64,000 nt of DNA from CAKZQX01 sp034437035 (GCA_034437035.1 DAOTUI010000279.1:1-64000), one strand, 5' to 3'. Counted from the first letter of the stretch, positions 51,253 to 61,718 are shown. The notes: generated by a model from the letters alone, not told the origin. Numbers and translations are program-made.

Positions 51253-52866
51253 TTACGCCGACGGTTCCTGCTGCCGGCGTCCGCGGAAGCGCCGCATCAG
51301 GGCGGTGACAAAGTAGTCCAGTGCCTCGACCCGCAGCAGCACACAGAGCCCCAGATAGACCAGCGCGCCCACGCCCCCGGCGATGAGAATAGTCACCAGC
51401 GGGCCGCGTACCGGCATCCAGGCGGCGGTATCCAATCCGTTGGCGAGGAGATGCACCAGCAGGGCCATCAGGCTGCCCGCAACAACCGTTTTGAGCAGCG
51501 CTTCGCCCACCCGCACGCCCCGCAGTGAGACATGCCGCCGCAGCAGCCAGAACAGCAGCAGCGCATGCCCGATCCACTGGGCCGAGTTCCCCAACACTAG
51601 CGTCAGGAACCCAAGCTGTGTGGCCGTTTGCAACAGCACCATTACGGTCAGCAGGTAGATCCCGATGGCCGCCCCCTGGACCAGATTGGGCGTGAGGGTA
51701 TTTTTGCGGGCATAGAAGGCAAAGAGCAGCACCTGATCAATGGCCGCAGCAGGCAACCCCGGCAGGTAGAAGAGCAGCGCCGTTGCCGTTATAAGCGTGT
51801 CCTGCGCCGCAAATGCACGTCGCTGGAAGAGCAACTCCGTGATGGGAACTGCCAGGGTTGCCAGCCCCAGGGTGGCGGGAATGACCAGCAGCAGCACAAC
51901 TTTGAGCCCCATGCCGAGCGTCTGGCTAAAGGCGGTCTCATCGGCGGCGGCACTCTGGCGCGAGAGGGTCGGCAGTACCGCCAGCGAGACGGCGGCGGCA
52001 ATCAGTCCCAGTGGAAACTGGATCAGGGTAGTGGCATACTGCATTGTCGCCAGGGCATTCTCGAAGCCGGAGGCCAATCGTCGGTCGATAAACATGCCGA
52101 TAATCGAAAAGCCGATGCCGATTGCTACCGGCGCATAGAGCAGCACAATTCGCCGTAGTACCGGGTGGTTCAGGTCAAGGACGAAGCGGTAGCGCATGCC
52201 CCGCAGCCCCGTCAACTGGAGCAATACCTGGCCGATCCCACCGATCAGTGTCCCAACGGCCAGGCTGGCAATCCCAAACTGCTCGTGCAGGAGCACCGCC
52301 CCCAGGATCACGCCGGCATTGAAAACGGCTCCGGCGAAAGCGGGCATCAAAAAGGTGCGCCGCGCATAGAGCACCGCCGTCAGCAGCGCCGAGAGGCCCA
52401 TAAAGAGCACCGATGGCAGCAGCAGGCGCAGCAGTCGGGTCGTCAGCGCACGAAGTTCAGGTTGGTCCGCCTGCACCAGGATCGTGGCGAGCAGCGGTGC
52501 CTGCCAGACCAGCAGCGCAACCGCCAGACAGAGCAGCAGCAGCAGCAGGTTCCAGACACGCGAGACGATGCCCCAGAATACATCCTGATCACCCTCAGCA
52601 TACTCGCTAAAGACCGGCACAAGGGCGGCGCTGACCGCGCCATTGATCAGCATGTCGTAGAGGGTGCTGGGGACGGTCCACGCGGCGGCAAATGCATCAA
52701 CGGGCAGACTGCGCCCAAAAAAGTAGGCAATCGTCGCGGTGCGCCCCAGACCGAGGATGCGGCTGGCAACATTGCCAAGCGCAATGAGCAGCGCGGCCAG
52801 GGCAATGCTGCCGAATGTGCCGCGCTGCGCGTTGCGTTCTGCGCTGGTATCTTGCGTATGTTGCAA
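51253..52866 (-). CDS. murJ: lipid II flippase MurJ
   Basis: A 537-residue MOP-superfamily membrane protein with about 14 hydrophobic segments. Family signatures: LGNVASRILGLGRTATIAYF near the N-terminus, AAWTVPSTLYDMLINGAVSA, FVPV-like LVPVFSEYAE, and the RR of YARRTFL. MurJ flips lipid II across the membrane for peptidoglycan synthesis. In the same orientation as the LCP gene upstream, it forms an envelope-biogenesis pair. Confidence 0.93.
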   Translation of the reverse strand: MQHTQDTSAERNAQRGTFGSIALAALLIALGNVASRILGLGRTATIAYFFGRSLPVDAFAAAWTVPSTLYDMLINGAVSAALVPVFSEYAEGDQDVFWGIVSRVWNLLLLLLCLAVALLVWQAPLLATILVQADQPELRALTTRLLRLLLPSVLFMGLSALLTAVLYARRTFLMPAFAGAVFNAGVILGAVLLHEQFGIASLAVGTLIGGIGQVLLQLTGLRGMRYRFVLDLNHPVLRRIVLLYAPVAIGIGFSIIGMFIDRRLASGFENALATMQYATTLIQFPLGLIAAAVSLAVLPTLSRQSAAADETAFSQTLGMGLKVVLLLVIPATLGLATLAVPITELLFQRRAFAAQDTLITATALLFYLPGLPAAAIDQVLLFAFYARKNTLTPNLVQGAAIGIYLLTVMVLLQTATQLGFLTLVLGNSAQWIGHALLLFWLLRRHVSLRGVRVGEALLKTVVAGSLMALLVHLLANGLDTAAWMPVRGPLVTILIAGGVGALVYLGLCVLLRVEALDYFVTALMRRFRGRRQQEPSA

Positions 52867-52955
52867 TGTTTGGGGATTCTGTGTTCTGCGGGTTGTTCGG
52901 CGCAGCCGTGCGCTGTTGCCGGCGCGCTGTTCAACCCGCAGAACCTACTGTTATC

Positions 52956-54116
52956 TCAATCGTCAATTTGCCGATCGGAGTTCCTGGTGCTCAACCCACC
53001 CGCCGATGTAGTAATGCTGCCGGTAAACTGACCGACAACCCGCCGGAGCGCCTGAGGTCGGGCGGCAAAGGTGGCGGGATCTTCCAGGTTATACACAATA
53101 TCGGCGTCAATGGCATAGCGCCGCACATCATTCATGTCCAGATCGCGCCCCCAGCGCGCCAGATCAAGCATGGTGCTGCGCGGCATATCGGTACGCACAT
53201 AATCGCGGAGTGCGCCGGTATAATCATTCAGATTGGTCAGTTGTTGCAGCAATCCCCGGTCGCGTACAGTCTCAAAAATTGCCATTAACACCAGTTGCTG
53301 GCGCTGATTGCGGCCAAAATCGCTATCGGCGTGGCGGGTGCGAGCATAGATCAGTGCGCGTCGCCCGCTCATACGCTGCGTTCCGGCGCGAAAGCGTACT
53401 TTCATGGTGCCGTAGTCATCGGTGGGATAGGCCGGGTCATAAATGGCTTCCGGAACATCAATGGTAATGCCGCCAAGATCGTCAATCAGGCTACGAAACC
53501 CTTCAAAGTTGACCATGGCGAAGTAATCAACCTCCAGATCGAGCAGTTCCTCGACCGTGGCTTTTGCCAGGGCTGCCCCACCGCCCGGACCATACTCCTC
53601 CTCGCCCACGGCATAGGCCGCATTAATCCGGCCGCGGTCCTCACCCGGATACGTGACCCAGAGATCACGCGGCAGGGAGAGCATACTGACACGATCATTC
53701 TTGCGATCAAGATGAATGAGCACCATCGCATCAGTGCGGGTTAACTCATCGCCGGGACGCGCATCGGTGCCGAGCAGCAAAATATTGAGCGGACTGTCGG
53801 ACAGGGGCGGCTCGGGTGTTACGACGGGGGTGATAGTTGCACGTAGCGCCGCCGCGGCACCTATCGGTGAGAGGGCCGTGTCCGCTGCGGCAGACATATC
53901 GGCAGCGGAATTGTCGCCGGCTTCCTGCGCGGATGTTGTCCCATCCTGGGCTGCGCGTGTATCCGATACCGGCAGCGTCACTGGCGTCACAATCATCGCA
54001 TCGATATCGGCGAGGGCCTGTCGCCATTCCAGGGCGAGATGCAGCATCAAGGCTAACGTAATCAGGCCGATAATCAGGGTGACGCCCCGTATCAGGCGTC
54101 GTCGTGAAAACGACAT
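52956..54116 (-). CDS. LytR-CpsA-Psr family wall-polymer ligase
   Basis: A 386-residue LCP protein. One N-terminal membrane segment (about 8-27, GVTLIIGLITLALMLHLAL) is followed by a Ser/Ala-rich stalk. The catalytic domain starts LNILLLGTDARPGDELTRTD and contains SLPRDLWVTYPG, VDYFAMVNFEGFRSLIDDLG, RALIYARTRHADSDFGRNQR. The Asp and Arg residues of these motifs bind the pyrophosphate of the prenyl-linked donor. LCP enzymes attach polysaccharides to peptidoglycan. It probably serves the polymer made by the region at 36-46 kb. Confidence 0.94.
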   Translation of the reverse strand: MSFSRRRLIRGVTLIIGLITLALMLHLALEWRQALADIDAMIVTPVTLPVSDTRAAQDGTTSAQEAGDNSAADMSAAADTALSPIGAAAALRATITPVVTPEPPLSDSPLNILLLGTDARPGDELTRTDAMVLIHLDRKNDRVSMLSLPRDLWVTYPGEDRGRINAAYAVGEEEYGPGGGAALAKATVEELLDLEVDYFAMVNFEGFRSLIDDLGGITIDVPEAIYDPAYPTDDYGTMKVRFRAGTQRMSGRRALIYARTRHADSDFGRNQRQQLVLMAIFETVRDRGLLQQLTNLNDYTGALRDYVRTDMPRSTMLDLARWGRDLDMNDVRRYAIDADIVYNLEDPATFAARPQALRRVVGQFTGSITTSAGGLSTRNSDRQIDD

Positions 54117-54216
54117 AACCTTACAGGCTCCATCTATTCAGTTTCGACGTTGGTTGTACGTTTTTATATCTTACCATAAGTGGTTACACTAAAGATTGTC
54201 CACAACGTGCTCACTA

Positions 54217-55122
54217 TCAGGTGTTAATATCACCGCTTGCAATCGTATGAAGCGTTCCCGTCGCATCGCGCAGACGGAGCGCGCCCGACGGCGTGACATC
54301 TTCGGCATACCCGGTCAACACGCCGTCTGCCGTCTCCATCTGGACCGTGTGGCCGAGTGTCAGCAGCGCGCTGCGCCAGGTCTGAAAAAGCTGATCAACT
54401 TCGCCCTGTTGCAGGCGTACGTACCAGTGATCAAGGCGCGTGAGCAGCGCCCGCAGCAGCGGCAGTCGGGCAACCGGACGCCCCAGCGCGGCGGAGAGAT
54501 TGGTCGCGGCATAGCGCAATGTTATGCCGGCGGGTGGATTGGCGCTAACATTCAGGCCACACCCCAGGATGGCCTGGTCAACAGCGCTGCCCCGGCTGCT
54601 TATCTCGAGCAGGATACCCGCGACCTTGTGCCACCCTTCCGGGGTAAGCGGTGGGGCTGGTTGTACATTTTCTTCTGCTGAAGGTTGCAAGAGATGTGCC
54701 ATGCCGGACGGTTGCCGGCCTGCCGGGGTGTTGGCGGCGGGCAGCATAACATCATTGGGCCACTTGAGCCGGGGCTGTAGACCAGTCGCCGCCGTGATTC
54801 CCTCGCACAGCGCTACCCCGGTCATCCAGACCAGCACCTGTGCCCGTTCGGCGAGCAGATCTTCGGGCCGCAGTGCCAGAGAGAAGAGCAGTGCGCTGCC
54901 GGGTGGAGCGCTCCAGTTCCGCCGCATGCGCCCGCGCCCGGCCGTCTGTGCGTCGGCCAGGACAAGCAGCGGGAGCTGTTCCGCCGTTGCGTGCTGCAAC
55001 CGCTCGCGGGCCACGTCCATCGTCGAACTAACCTCGGCGTAACAGGCAACAGTGCGCGGCAGCACGCTGGTACCCAGTCCGTCAAGTATTGTGGCAGAGG
55101 TCAGGATGTCTTGATCTATCAT
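54217..55122 (-). CDS. birA: biotin-[acetyl-CoA-carboxylase] ligase
   Basis: A 301-residue biotin protein ligase. Motifs: EVSSTMDVARE, the biotinyl-AMP loop AGRGRMRRNWSAPPG, PRLKWPNDVML, KVAGILLEI and a short SH3-like C-terminal domain (GYAEDVTPSGALRL). No N-terminal helix-turn-helix is present, so it is a class I, non-regulatory ligase. An insertion of about 40 residues (AANTPAGRQPSGMAHLLQPS) sits between the KWPND and KVAGIL motifs. ATG 55122 fits; the frame opens at 55161. Confidence 0.93.
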   Translation of the reverse strand: MIDQDILTSATILDGLGTSVLPRTVACYAEVSSTMDVARERLQHATAEQLPLLVLADAQTAGRGRMRRNWSAPPGSALLFSLALRPEDLLAERAQVLVWMTGVALCEGITAATGLQPRLKWPNDVMLPAANTPAGRQPSGMAHLLQPSAEENVQPAPPLTPEGWHKVAGILLEISSRGSAVDQAILGCGLNVSANPPAGITLRYAATNLSAALGRPVARLPLLRALLTRLDHWYVRLQQGEVDQLFQTWRSALLTLGHTVQMETADGVLTGYAEDVTPSGALRLRDATGTLHTIASGDINT

Positions 55123-55601
55123 TGATGATACCCTTCTACACTCGCTCGCATATGGTACCATACCCGCCGAAAGACGAAAAGTGCGCTACCGGAAAAAGAG
55201 GATGTGTCCAGGTCAACCGACGTGACGACAACGCAACGCGACTCTACCGTGTGACAGACAGGGTAGCGCTGTGGTATGCCGGCAGTATATAATACGTCAT
55301 AATTCATGCCGGACTGTCAGACGCGCGCGGCAGGTCAAAATATGTGTGGCACAGCCCCACCCGTGAGCAGAAGGTGCCTCGCCAGTTCGATACGCATTAT
55401 CCACAAACCATGCGGATAGTTTAGTGAATTACATAGATTAGGATGACCTGGATCGTTATAATACTGGAGATATAGAAAGAACAGACAGACACATGACAGA
55501 GTACAAACACGTTTTTCGATAGATCTACTCCAGGCGCACTCTGTTTGGTGTTCCTCTGTTCTCTGTTCTCTATAGCCGGATCGTCCAACGCCGAAGTTTT
55601 G
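55123..55601 (+). other. intergenic region between birA and the Amt-kinase gene
   Basis: About 480 bases between divergent genes. TATAAT boxes on the plus strand at 55288-55293 and 55457-55462 are promoter candidates for the Amt-kinase gene, the second being better placed; -35 boxes are weak. No gene seen. Confidence 0.45.
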
Positions 55602-58600
55602 ATGGTGATCACATCTGAACACCTGGAAAGTAGCAGCGACGGAATGGATAAGTCAATGATCGATATGCTCTGGGTTGCCGTCAGTGCCAGTCTGGTGTTC
55701 CTGATGCAGGCCGGGTTTTTATGCCTGGAAACCGGCCTGACGCGGAGCAAAAACAATATAAATGTTGCCATCAAAAATTTAACCGACCTGGGGGTTTCGC
55801 TGGGGCTGTTCTGGGCATTCGGCTTTGCACTGATGTTCGGCGCATCGCAGAGCGGCTGGATCGGAACCACGAACTTTCTGCCGGCGATTGGCCCGGAGGA
55901 TGCCTGGACTGGGATCTGCTTTTTATTTATGGCGATGTTCTGTAGCACTGCAGTTACGATCCTCTCCGGCGCGGTCGCCGAGCGGATGCGCTTTAGCAGC
56001 TATATTATCGTTGCCGCCCTGGTTTCCGGGCTAATTTTCCCGATCTTTGGGCACTGGGCCTGGAACGGCATCAAGGAAGGCCCGGCAACCGGCTGGTTGG
56101 GCCTGCTGGGGTTTGTCGATTTTGCCGGTTCAACCGTAGTACATAGCGTCGGTGGGTGGGTTGCGCTGGCGGCAGTGCTGGTGATTGGCCCGCGCACCGG
56201 CCGGTTCTCACCCGATGCCCCGCCGCGCACGATTCCGGCGGCGAACCTCTCGCTGGCAACGCTGGGAGTGCTGCTCTTGTGGCTCGGCTGGTTTGGCTTT
56301 AATGGCGGCAGCACGCTGGAGCTAAATAATGAGATTGGCTTTATTCTGGTGAATACCACGCTGGCGGGCGCGGCAGGGATGCTGGCAGCCCTGGCTATTG
56401 GCTGGGTGCAGCAGCAGCGTGCCGATGTGCTGCCGGTGCTCAACGGTGCGCTGGCGGGACTGGTGGCGATTACCGCCAACTGCCACGCGGTGACAACCAT
56501 GTCGGCGGTGATTATTGGCGCAATTGGCGGGGTTGCAATGCTGGCAACCCAGTATGCGCTTGAGCGCCTGCAGATCGACGATGCGGTGGGCGCGATTCCG
56601 GTGCATCTGGGGGCGGGCATCTGGGGCACGCTGGCCGTCGCCCTGTTTGGCATACCGGCGCGGCTGGGTACCGGGCTGGATTTTGCAGCCCAATTGCAGG
56701 TGCAGATCCTGGGCATTCTGGTCTGTTTTCTCTGGACCTTCGGTGTCGCCTACCTGCTCTTGCGAGGCATCAACCGCATCTTTCGACTGCGGGTAACGCC
56801 GGACGAGGAGCATGTCGGGTTGAATGTTTCGGAGCATGGCGCAACCACGGATCTGCTGGATCTTTTGCAGGTGATGGATCGGCAGTCCGCCACGGAAGAT
56901 CTTAGCCTGCGGGTGCCGGTGGAGCCGTTTACCGAGGTTGGGCAGATTGCCGAGCGTTACAACCAGGTGATGGATGCGCTGGAACGGGCGGTGACGCGCA
57001 GCCGCGCCATCATCAACACGGCGATGGACGGCATTATCACCTTCTCAAAAGACATGTTGACGATTACCTCGCTCAACCCGGCCGCCGCGATGATCTTTGG
57101 CTACCGGGAGGAGCAGATCATCGGGAAGTCAATAACGCTGCTCTTTGAGATGCCGCAAGAGGATACCGCGCCGGTCTATCGCCGGCAGATTGACCGGCGG
57201 CTGGCCGAAATCGTCGCCGCACGCGCGCCATGCGAGTTGACCGGACGACGGCTGGATGGCTCCACGTTTCCGATGGAGGTCGTCATTACCGAGGCGCGTT
57301 CCGGGCAAGAGCAGTTCTTTACCGCCACATTTCGGGATATTACCGAGCGCAAACAGGCAAACCAGGCCCTGCGGCAGGCCGAGGAGAAGTATCGCAGCAT
57401 CTTTGAGAATGCGGTCGAAGGCATCTTTCAGACCACACGCGCGGGCTGCTACATCAGTGCTAACCCCGCCCTGGCGCGGATCTATGGCTATGACTCGCCG
57501 GCGGAGATGGTTGCCGCGCTGACTGAGGTACAGCAACTCTACGTCTCGCCGAATCGCCGGGCCGAGTTTGTCGAGTTGATTGAAACCCAGGGCGTGGTGA
57601 CGCGCTTCGAGTCGCAGACCTATCGCAAAGACGGCTCAATCATCTGGATTTCGGAGAATGCCCGCGCGGTGTACGACACTGACGGTAGCCTGCTCTACTA
57701 CGAGGGCTCTGTCGAAGATATCACCCAGCGGAAGCGTACCGAGGCCGAACTGCGCCGGCAAAATGCCTACCTTGCTACGCTCAATCAGATGACGCCGGCA
57801 ATGATGAATCGGCTGGAGTTGTCCGAGTTGATCGAGACGATTATCATCCGCGCCGGGGAGATCCTGGGGACAGAGCATGGTTACCTCTACCTGCATCAAC
57901 CGGACGAGCCGACGATTGAGGTCAAGTTTGCGGTCGGAGTGTTTAGCCGCTACCTGGGACATCGGCTCTATCCGGGGGAAGGACTGGCGGGGAAGGTCTG
58001 GCAGCAGGGGGAGCCGCTGGTTGTACAGGAGTATGAACACTGGGAAGGCCGCTCGTTTGCCTTCAGCCCCACGCCATTCCGCGCCCTGGTTGGTGTTCCG
58101 CTCAAGTCGGGGAGCAATGTGATCGGTGTGCTGGGAATGGCCCACCCCGACTCCGACCGGCGCTTCTCCGCGGAAGAGATTGATCTGCTCTGTCGTTTTG
58201 CCGAACTGGCCTCGATTGCGCTGGACAATGCTCAGTTGTACACGGCAGCGCAGCAGGAACTGACCGAGCGCAAGCGGGCCGAGGCCGAACTGCAGCAGGC
58301 GAAGGAGGTGGCCGAGGCGGCCAGTCGGGCGAAGAGTGTCTTCCTGGCCAATATGAGCCACGAGTTACGCACGCCGCTGAACGCGATTATCGGCTACAGC
58401 GAAATGTTGCAAGAAGAGGCGCAAGATCTGGGCTATGATGAGTTCGACCCGGACCTGGAGAAGATTCGCACGGCGGGGCATCATCTCCTGGCATTGATCA
58501 ACAACATTCTTGATCTCTCCAAGATCGAGGCGGGGCGGATGGATCTCTACCTGGAAGCGTTCGAGATTGTTGATCTGATAGACGAAGTGATTACCAATAT

Positions 58601-59930
58601 TCAGCCGCTGGTGGAGAAGAACCGGAATCAGCTTGCGGTCCACCGCGCGACCGACCTGAGTGTCATGCAGGCCGATCGCACCAAGGTACGTCAGGCTATT
58701 CTCAATCTGATGAGTAACGCGGCCAAGTTTACCGAGCAGGGCACAATCACCTTCACGGTGGAGCGCCAATCGCACCCCGCCGGCGACCGGATCATCTTCC
58801 AGGTGGCGGATACCGGCATTGGTATGACGCCCGAGCAGGTGCAGACCCTCTTTACCGAGTTTACCCAGGCCGATGCCTCAACCACGCGCAAATATGGCGG
58901 CACGGGGCTGGGGCTGGCGCTGAGCCGCCGCTTCTGCCAGATGATGGGCGGCGATATTACGGTGACCAGTCAGGCCGGGCAGGGTTCGACCTTCACGATC
59001 ATCCTGCCGGCCGTGGTGGAGGAGCCGGAGAGCACAACGGAAGCAGAGGAAGTTGATGCCGAAGCAACTGCCGAACCGCCGGAGCAAACCCTGCCCGCGC
59101 CGTCCGCCGAGTATGCATCTCCGCGCGACACGGTGAGCGGAACGGTGCTGGTTATTGATGACGACCCGGTTGCGCGCGAGTTGCTGGTGCGTGGACTAAC
59201 CCGCGAGGGATTTCAGGTCAGAACGGCGACAAATGGCCGGGAAGGGCTCGAGCTGGCGCGGGAGGTCCAGCCGGACATCATCACCCTGGATGTGTTGATG
59301 CCGGAGATGGATGGCTGGGATGTGCTGCTGGCACTCAAGGCCGACCCGGTGCTGGCCGATACGCCGGTAGTGATGGTGTCGATGATTAACGATAAGAACT
59401 ATGGCTTTACCCTGGGAGCCACCGATTACCTGACCAAGCCGATTGACCGCAAGCAACTGGGCACCGTGCTGAACCGCTACCTGAAGCAACCCACCAGAAC
59501 CAACCACGCGGCTCCCGGCTATGTGCTGGTGGTGGAAGATGACCGGGCCACCCGCGAAATGTTGCGCCGGACACTGGAGCGCGCCGGCTGGCATGTGGTT
59601 GAGGCGGACAATGGCCGGGCAGCACTGCAACAGGTGGCCCGCACGCCACCCGCCCTCATCTTGCTCGATCTGATGCTGCCGGAACTGGACGGGTTCGAGG
59701 TCGTGCATGAGTTGCACGCCAGCGAGACGGGCCGGATGATCCCGGTCGTTGTGGTAACGGCGCTCGACCTGACCGCGGCTGACCGGCAGCGCCTGAGCGG
59801 CTATGTTGAGCAGGTGTTGCAGAAGGGCACCAGCAGCCGGGATCAACTGCTCTACAATGTGCGAAATCTCGTGGTTGCCTGCATGCACCAGCGCAACGCG
59901 GGAGTAGTGCCGGAGCAAACGCATGGCTAA
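55602..59930 (+). CDS. ammonium transporter fused to hybrid histidine kinase
   Basis: A 1442-residue fusion. Residues about 20-390 form an Amt/MEP/Rh channel: WVAVSASLVFLMQAGFLCLE, GAVAERMRF, the first pore His in FAGSTVVHSVGGW (about 181) and the second in VGAIPVHLGAGIWG (about 335). Two PAS domains (about 470-590 and 595-715), a GAF domain (740-885), a HisKA box (MSHELRTPLNAIIGYSEML), HATPase (ADTGIGM, YGGTGLGLALS) and two receiver domains (VLVIDDDPVARELL, VLVVEDDRATREML) follow. Amt-kinase fusions are known as ammonium sensors. The start is uncertain: ATG 55602, ATG 55644 or TTG 55545. It overlaps the next gene by eight bases. Confidence 0.92.
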   Translation: MVITSEHLESSSDGMDKSMIDMLWVAVSASLVFLMQAGFLCLETGLTRSKNNINVAIKNLTDLGVSLGLFWAFGFALMFGASQSGWIGTTNFLPAIGPEDAWTGICFLFMAMFCSTAVTILSGAVAERMRFSSYIIVAALVSGLIFPIFGHWAWNGIKEGPATGWLGLLGFVDFAGSTVVHSVGGWVALAAVLVIGPRTGRFSPDAPPRTIPAANLSLATLGVLLLWLGWFGFNGGSTLELNNEIGFILVNTTLAGAAGMLAALAIGWVQQQRADVLPVLNGALAGLVAITANCHAVTTMSAVIIGAIGGVAMLATQYALERLQIDDAVGAIPVHLGAGIWGTLAVALFGIPARLGTGLDFAAQLQVQILGILVCFLWTFGVAYLLLRGINRIFRLRVTPDEEHVGLNVSEHGATTDLLDLLQVMDRQSATEDLSLRVPVEPFTEVGQIAERYNQVMDALERAVTRSRAIINTAMDGIITFSKDMLTITSLNPAAAMIFGYREEQIIGKSITLLFEMPQEDTAPVYRRQIDRRLAEIVAARAPCELTGRRLDGSTFPMEVVITEARSGQEQFFTATFRDITERKQANQALRQAEEKYRSIFENAVEGIFQTTRAGCYISANPALARIYGYDSPAEMVAALTEVQQLYVSPNRRAEFVELIETQGVVTRFESQTYRKDGSIIWISENARAVYDTDGSLLYYEGSVEDITQRKRTEAELRRQNAYLATLNQMTPAMMNRLELSELIETIIIRAGEILGTEHGYLYLHQPDEPTIEVKFAVGVFSRYLGHRLYPGEGLAGKVWQQGEPLVVQEYEHWEGRSFAFSPTPFRALVGVPLKSGSNVIGVLGMAHPDSDRRFSAEEIDLLCRFAELASIALDNAQLYTAAQQELTERKRAEAELQQAKEVAEAASRAKSVFLANMSHELRTPLNAIIGYSEMLQEEAQDLGYDEFDPDLEKIRTAGHHLLALINNILDLSKIEAGRMDLYLEAFEIVDLIDEVITNIQPLVEKNRNQLAVHRATDLSVMQADRTKVRQAILNLMSNAAKFTEQGTITFTVERQSHPAGDRIIFQVADTGIGMTPEQVQTLFTEFTQADASTTRKYGGTGLGLALSRRFCQMMGGDITVTSQAGQGSTFTIILPAVVEEPESTTEAEEVDAEATAEPPEQTLPAPSAEYASPRDTVSGTVLVIDDDPVARELLVRGLTREGFQVRTATNGREGLELAREVQPDIITLDVLMPEMDGWDVLLALKADPVLADTPVVMVSMINDKNYGFTLGATDYLTKPIDRKQLGTVLNRYLKQPTRTNHAAPGYVLVVEDDRATREMLRRTLERAGWHVVEADNGRAALQQVARTPPALILLDLMLPELDGFEVVHELHASETGRMIPVVVVTALDLTAADRQRLSGYVEQVLQKGTSSRDQLLYNVRNLVVACMHQRNAGVVPEQTHG

Positions 59931-60300
59931 AATCCTCCTGGTTGAAGACAATGAGATGAATCGGGATATGCTGTCGCGGCGGCTCTCCCGCCGGGGGTAT
60001 CAGGTGCTGATTGCCGTCAATGGTGAGCAGGGCATCGCCACAGCCCAGGCAGAACTGCCGGATCTGATCCTGATGGACATGAGCCTGCCGGTGCTTGATG
60101 GCTGGGAAGCGACCCGCCGGCTCAAAGCGGCGGCGGAAACGCGCGCCATTCCGATAATCGCCCTGACCGCGCATGCGATGTCGGGCGATCGCGAGAAGTG
60201 CTTTGCGGCGGGATGTGATGAGTATGACACCAAGCCGATCGAGTTTCGACGGCTGATGGAGAAGATCGCCCGCTTCCTGCCGGAGGACGACACGGCATAG
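59923..60300 (+). CDS. single-domain response regulator (DivK/CheY type)
   Basis: A 125-residue stand-alone receiver: ILLVEDNEMNRDML, the phospho-acceptor in LILMDMSLPVLDGWE, ALTAHAMSGDRE and the lysine in DTKPIEF. With no output domain it must signal by protein contact. Eight bases overlap with the hybrid kinase gene, so it is a likely target of that kinase or of its receiver domains in a phosphorelay. Confidence 0.95.
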   Translation: MAKILLVEDNEMNRDMLSRRLSRRGYQVLIAVNGEQGIATAQAELPDLILMDMSLPVLDGWEATRRLKAAAETRAIPIIALTAHAMSGDREKCFAAGCDEYDTKPIEFRRLMEKIARFLPEDDTA

Positions 60301-60546
60301 ACACATCAGGATCAGGATAGAGGCAGTTCCACCCGATCGGAGGCGAAGCAGGTGTTCCGTACGCGGTAGCGCGTATCTGCTGTTCGTGATATTGGGCCTG
60401 AGTTGTGCTATTATACAATATTAAGAAGGGGCACGCGCGAGATCACGGATGCACATTCACCCGATCCACTCCGTGAACTATTGCCCCGGGCATGTTTTCA
60501 GCAGCCGAGCATAAACAGATCCCTACTGGACAGAGAAGGCCGCAGC

Positions 60547-61713
60547 ATGAGTTCCGATCCCGGCATTGTACTTATCGTTGACGACAATGAACATAATCGT
60601 GACCTGCTCTCGCGGCGGCTGCGGCGTCAAGGGCACCTGGTCACTATGGCCGAAAATGGACGGCAGGCGCTCGAGTTGCTCCAGGCGCAGCGCTTTGACC
60701 TGGTGCTGCTCGACATAATGATGCCCGAAATGAACGGGTATGAGGTGCTGGAGTTTCTCAAACGCGATGCCGGCCTGCGCCATATTCCAGTGATTATGAT
60801 CTCGGCGGTCGATGATCTGGACAGCATTGTGCGCTGCATCGAACTGGGAGCCGAAGACTATCTCTTCAAGCCGTTTAACCCGGTGCTGCTGAAGGCGCGC
60901 ATCGGAGCCAGCCTGGAGAAGAAGCGCCTGCGGGACCAGGAGCAGGCCTACATACTGGCAATGAAGCAGGAGATGGAACTGGGCCGCCGGACTCAGTCCG
61001 ATTTCCTGCCGGACAAGCTGCCGCAGTTGCCCGGCTGGGAACTGGCTACGGCATTCTACCCCGCCCGCGAGGTTGCCGGCGATTTCTATGATGTCTTTGA
61101 CCTGCCGGAGGAGCGGGTGGGCCTGGTAATTGCCGATGTATGCGATAAAGGCGTCGGCGCGGCGCTGTTTATGGCGCTGATCCGCAGCCTGATCCGCGCC
61201 TTTGCCGAACAGGCCGCCGCCACGCCCTTCGATGCGTTAGGGGCGGTCAGCCTGACCAACAACTACATTGTTCGGCATCATCATCACAACCATAAACATA
61301 TGTTTGCCACGCTCTTCTTTGGCGTGCTGGAGCCGGCGACGGGCACCTTGACCTATGTCAACGGCGGGCATGATCCCCCGATTATGGTGCGCCCCGATGG
61401 GCAGATCGCCCTGCTTGATCCGACCGGCGCGGCGGTGGGGATGATGGCCGGGACGCATTTTGTCTGCAAACAGACCTCCTTTGAACCGGGCGATATGCTG
61501 CTGGCCTACACCGACGGTGTCACCGAGGCGCGCAATGCCGCCGGTGAATTCTTCACCGAGGACCGGCTGCTGGCACTCCTGCCGGAACCGGTACTCTCGG
61601 TAGGTGCAACTCTGGAGCGCATCGAGGCCCATGTGCGCGAGTTTGTCGCCTACGCCCCCTTTGCCGACGATGTGACGATGCTGGCGATCCGCCGTATTTC
61701 CCCACACGGATAG
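60547..61713 (+). CDS. receiver-SpoIIE (RsbU-type) phosphatase
   Basis: A 388-residue protein: receiver domain (VLIVDDNEHNRDLL, phospho-acceptor in LVLLDIMMPEMNGYE, lysine in LFKPFNPV), a short helical linker with the motif QSDFLPDKLPQLPGWELATAF, and a PP2C-type SpoIIE domain (AREVAGDFYDVFDL, IADVCDKGVGAALFMAL, NGGHDPPIMV, YTDGVTEARNAAGEFF, DDVTMLAI). Such enzymes dephosphorylate anti-sigma factor antagonists. A histidine-rich loop (RHHHHNHKH) is unusual and may bind metal. ATG 60547 has AGAAGG upstream. It probably outputs the ammonium-sensing relay. Confidence 0.93.
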   Translation: MSSDPGIVLIVDDNEHNRDLLSRRLRRQGHLVTMAENGRQALELLQAQRFDLVLLDIMMPEMNGYEVLEFLKRDAGLRHIPVIMISAVDDLDSIVRCIELGAEDYLFKPFNPVLLKARIGASLEKKRLRDQEQAYILAMKQEMELGRRTQSDFLPDKLPQLPGWELATAFYPAREVAGDFYDVFDLPEERVGLVIADVCDKGVGAALFMALIRSLIRAFAEQAAATPFDALGAVSLTNNYIVRHHHHNHKHMFATLFFGVLEPATGTLTYVNGGHDPPIMVRPDGQIALLDPTGAAVGMMAGTHFVCKQTSFEPGDMLLAYTDGVTEARNAAGEFFTEDRLLALLPEPVLSVGATLERIEAHVREFVAYAPFADDVTMLAIRRISPHG

Positions 61714-61718
61714 GATCT

